DNA from: Methanobacteriota archaeon
Lineage (GTDB): Archaea; Halobacteriota; Syntropharchaeia; JACQPP01
DNA: 5,274 nucleotides
NCBI GenBank assembly: GCA_016207465.1
Contig: JACQPP010000031.1
Location: forward strand, 1 to 5,274
Direction of reading: 5' to 3'
The stretch's first letter is position 1. Each line of letters starts with the position of its first letter. Positions 3,880 through 5,274 of this stretch are shown here, piece after piece. The notes under the pieces were generated by a model. It worked only from the letters and a program-made list of their open reading frames with translations, ran no database searches and was not told the origin of the DNA. A program made the translations under genes and the position numbers.

Positions 3880-5274
3880 GGTTTCACCTCCTTGTCGGGG
3901 GGCCGGGGCGGGGCCTGTCTCCAGCCGCTGGAGGAGGGCCTCGTAGGTGAGTCCTTTGGCTTGGGCGTAGTGGGTGAGGGTGCGCTCCATGCAGCAGGCG
4001 TCCACTCCGAGGTCCTGGAACATTTTTTTGTGGTTGGGGAAGGCGCGGAGGGCTTCGGCCACGGTGAGGTCGGGGCGCAGGGATGCGGCGGGGGGAGAGG
4101 CGAGTCTCTTCTCGGACTCGGCGATGGTCTTGAATTTGGAGTGCAGGCGGAGGGTGTAGAGGCCGGCGAAGAGCAGGAGGAGGAGCAGGCCGGGGATGCG
4201 GGTGGGGGCGCCGGTGTAGGAGAGGGCGAGGAGGGGGAGGCCGGTGAGGGCGGAGAGGTAGAGTCCCCGGAGGGCCCTCCGGTCGTGGAGTTCGCCGGGG
4301 CGGTAGCCGATGAGGGCGTCGGTGGCCACCCCCACAATCATGAACCCGGCGAATCCCAGGAGGTTGACCCACGCGTGGAGGGGGGTGTAGATTCGCCATT
4401 CGACGCGGAGGGAGAAGGCCACCCCGAGGAGGACCCCGAGGATGAGGCTCGCCGCGCTGGCGGCGTAGAAGAGGTAGGAGGGGTGGCGGCGCTCCGTGCG
4501 CAGCAGGGAGTGGAGGATGAACCCGGCGAAGAGGAGTCCGGCGGTGGCCTCCAGTCCGGCGGCGGGGTGGAAGAGGCCCCGGGGCCCGGTGATGGTGAGG
4601 GCGATGAGCGCCGGGCCCGGCAGGGCCAGCAGGATGTTGAGGGCCGCCAGCCGGGGCGGGGGGACCACTCCGGTGAATCGGGGGAGGAGGTGGTATCCGG
4701 CGCCGAACACCATGAGGGCGATGAATCCGGCGGTGTAGAGGTGGAGGGCCGCCGGGTATGGGAGGATGCCTGCGTAGGCGGCGGCGAGGCCCGCGGAGCC
4801 CGCGAGCAGATAGGGGAGGGTGGCGGCGGTGGCCACCCGCGCCCACCGGTCCACCCGCTTCCGGGGGGACTTCGGGTCCTCGAGGGCCTCCGGGGGGATG
4901 AGTCCTTTCTCCAGCACCTCCAGCCGGGGGCTCCGCAGGGTCTGGAGGATGTTGGCGGCCCACAGCAGTGCCCCGAGGAGCCAGGGGAGCATGGGGGCCC
5001 AGGCAGCCCCGGGGGCCGCCGCCAGGGCCAGGGTCCCCCCGGCGACCCCCAGGTGGGCCATCAGGAGGTGGGCGAGGGCCAGGTCGGTGCGGGCCAGCAT
5101 CCGCCCGGAGAAGGTGGGGATGAAGAGGTAGCTCATCCCGAATATCATCATCCCGATGAACCCGAGGAGGGCGAGGTGCAATTGTGCCCTCCACGGAATG
5201 AGACCTGGGATGAACTCCCCGGCCAGGGCCGCCAGGAGCCAGGCCATCAGGTAGAGGGCGCTGGAGCCGACGAA
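3742..5274 (-). CDS. NnrS / heme-copper oxidase subunit I-like 12-helix membrane protein with ScdA_N/DUF1858-like domain, N-terminus cut by edge
   Basis: The frame stays open through base 5274 (F-V-G-S-S-A-L-Y-L before Met at 5247), and this completes a first membrane helix, so the real start lies outside. Counting from Met 5247, about twelve hydrophobic segments fill residues 1-367. Histidines recur in H-x5-GF...M-F-G-x-x-Y motifs: His24, His169-Tyr185-His186 and His291, as in heme/copper-binding NnrS-like or oxidase subunit I-like proteins. A charged linker (368-392) leads to residues 394-443, LTVAEALRAF...LGVDACCMERTL...LL, matching the double-Cys ScdA_N/DUF1858 type, which is linked to Fe-S or di-iron repair after nitric oxide damage. 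A Pro-rich linker (445-456) then joins a Cys-motif tail (457-501) that has its own ribosome-binding site. I infer a membrane redox or nitric oxide response protein. The exact family (NnrS or oxidase-like) is uncertain. True separation of the tail may be masked by a homopolymer indel. Confidence 0.8.
   Translation of the reverse strand, partial: FVGSSALYLMAWLLAALAGEFIPGLIPWRAQLHLALLGFIGMMIFGMSYLFIPTFSGRMLARTDLALAHLLMAHLGVAGGTLALAAAPGAAWAPMLPWLLGALLWAANILQTLRSPRLEVLEKGLIPPEALEDPKSPRKRVDRWARVATAATLPYLLAGSAGLAAAYAGILPYPAALHLYTAGFIALMVFGAGYHLLPRFTGVVPPPRLAALNILLALPGPALIALTITGPRGLFHPAAGLEATAGLLFAGFILHSLLRTERRHPSYLFYAASAASLILGVLLGVAFSLRVEWRIYTPLHAWVNLLGFAGFMIVGVATDALIGYRPGELHDRRALRGLYLSALTGLPLLALSYTGAPTRIPGLLLLLLFAGLYTLRLHSKFKTIAESEKRLASPPAASLRPDLTVAEALRAFPNHKKMFQDLGVDACCMERTLTHYAQAKGLTYEALLQRLETGPAPAPRQGGETMSQEEPKCLLCGAPESKTLLLQARKQGKTVWVCPAEMPRLIHGGA
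3884..3892 (-). promoter_or_regulatory. Perfect Shine-Dalgarno AGGAGGTGA inside the membrane ORF
   Basis: AGGAGGTGA lies four bases before an in-frame ATG (3879). It contains TGA in the frame one base off, the usual way a stop and the next gene's ribosome-binding site overlap in tight operons. Six C residues on the coding strand (3902-3897) lie just upstream. This decides the start of the 45-residue protein. Confidence 0.75.

Noticed and set aside
3884..5194. Long Pro/Arg/His-rich frames overlapping the membrane protein
   Set aside because: They lack hydrophobic pattern or motifs, while the competing frame shows twelve membrane segments and conserved His and Cys motifs.
1..5274. CRISPR array, insertion sequence or rRNA
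   Set aside because: No regularly spaced direct repeats, transposase motifs or rRNA-like sequence seen on either strand.

Overview
The window looks archaeal, from a GC-rich genome with strong G/C preference at third codon positions. The signs are a tRNA-Glu(UUC) with archaeal-type sequence, no encoded CCA and a T6 tract just past its 3' end; TATA-like AT-rich islands 25-50 bp upstream of starts; and a single-domain KaiC/RAD55-type ATPase. One internal ribosome-binding site is also perfectly complementary to the 16S rRNA tail. The proteins are not strongly acidic, so a haloarchaeon is unlikely. I cannot place the organism more precisely from sequence alone.

Layout. (1) 507-1, minus: a thioredoxin-fold PRX-like protein whose C-terminal end runs off the left edge. 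(2) 508-597: a divergent promoter region with a GC hairpin pair in front of (3) 598-1074, plus, a 158-aa protein I do not recognise. (4) 1830-1078, minus: an NAD-synthetase-like protein with a degraded nucleotide-binding loop, facing gene 3 with 3 bp between the two stops. (5) A shared TATA island near 1871-1883, then 1941-2693, plus, the KaiC/RAD55-like ATPase. (6) 3568-2678, minus: an alpha/beta hydrolase of the epoxide-hydrolase/dehalogenase type, whose end overlaps the ATPase gene by 16 bp. (7) tRNA-Glu, minus, 3690-3616. (8) From beyond the right edge to 3742, minus: a 12-helix, histidine-rich membrane protein resembling NnrS or heme-copper oxidase subunit I. It carries a ScdA_N/DUF1858-like double-Cys domain and then a small Cys-motif module that has its own perfect ribosome-binding site and start codon inside the long frame.

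No operon-wide pathway is obvious. Redox or nitrosative-stress themes recur: the PRX-like protein, and NnrS-like plus ScdA_N domains, which in other organisms are tied to nitric oxide and Fe-S/di-iron repair. The NadE-like protein and the KaiC-like ATPase share a promoter region and may be co-regulated. The most interesting points are the NadE-like protein with altered active-site motifs, the three-part membrane fusion with an internal translation start beside a C6 homopolymer, and an 8-bp perfect dyad in front of the hydrolase.
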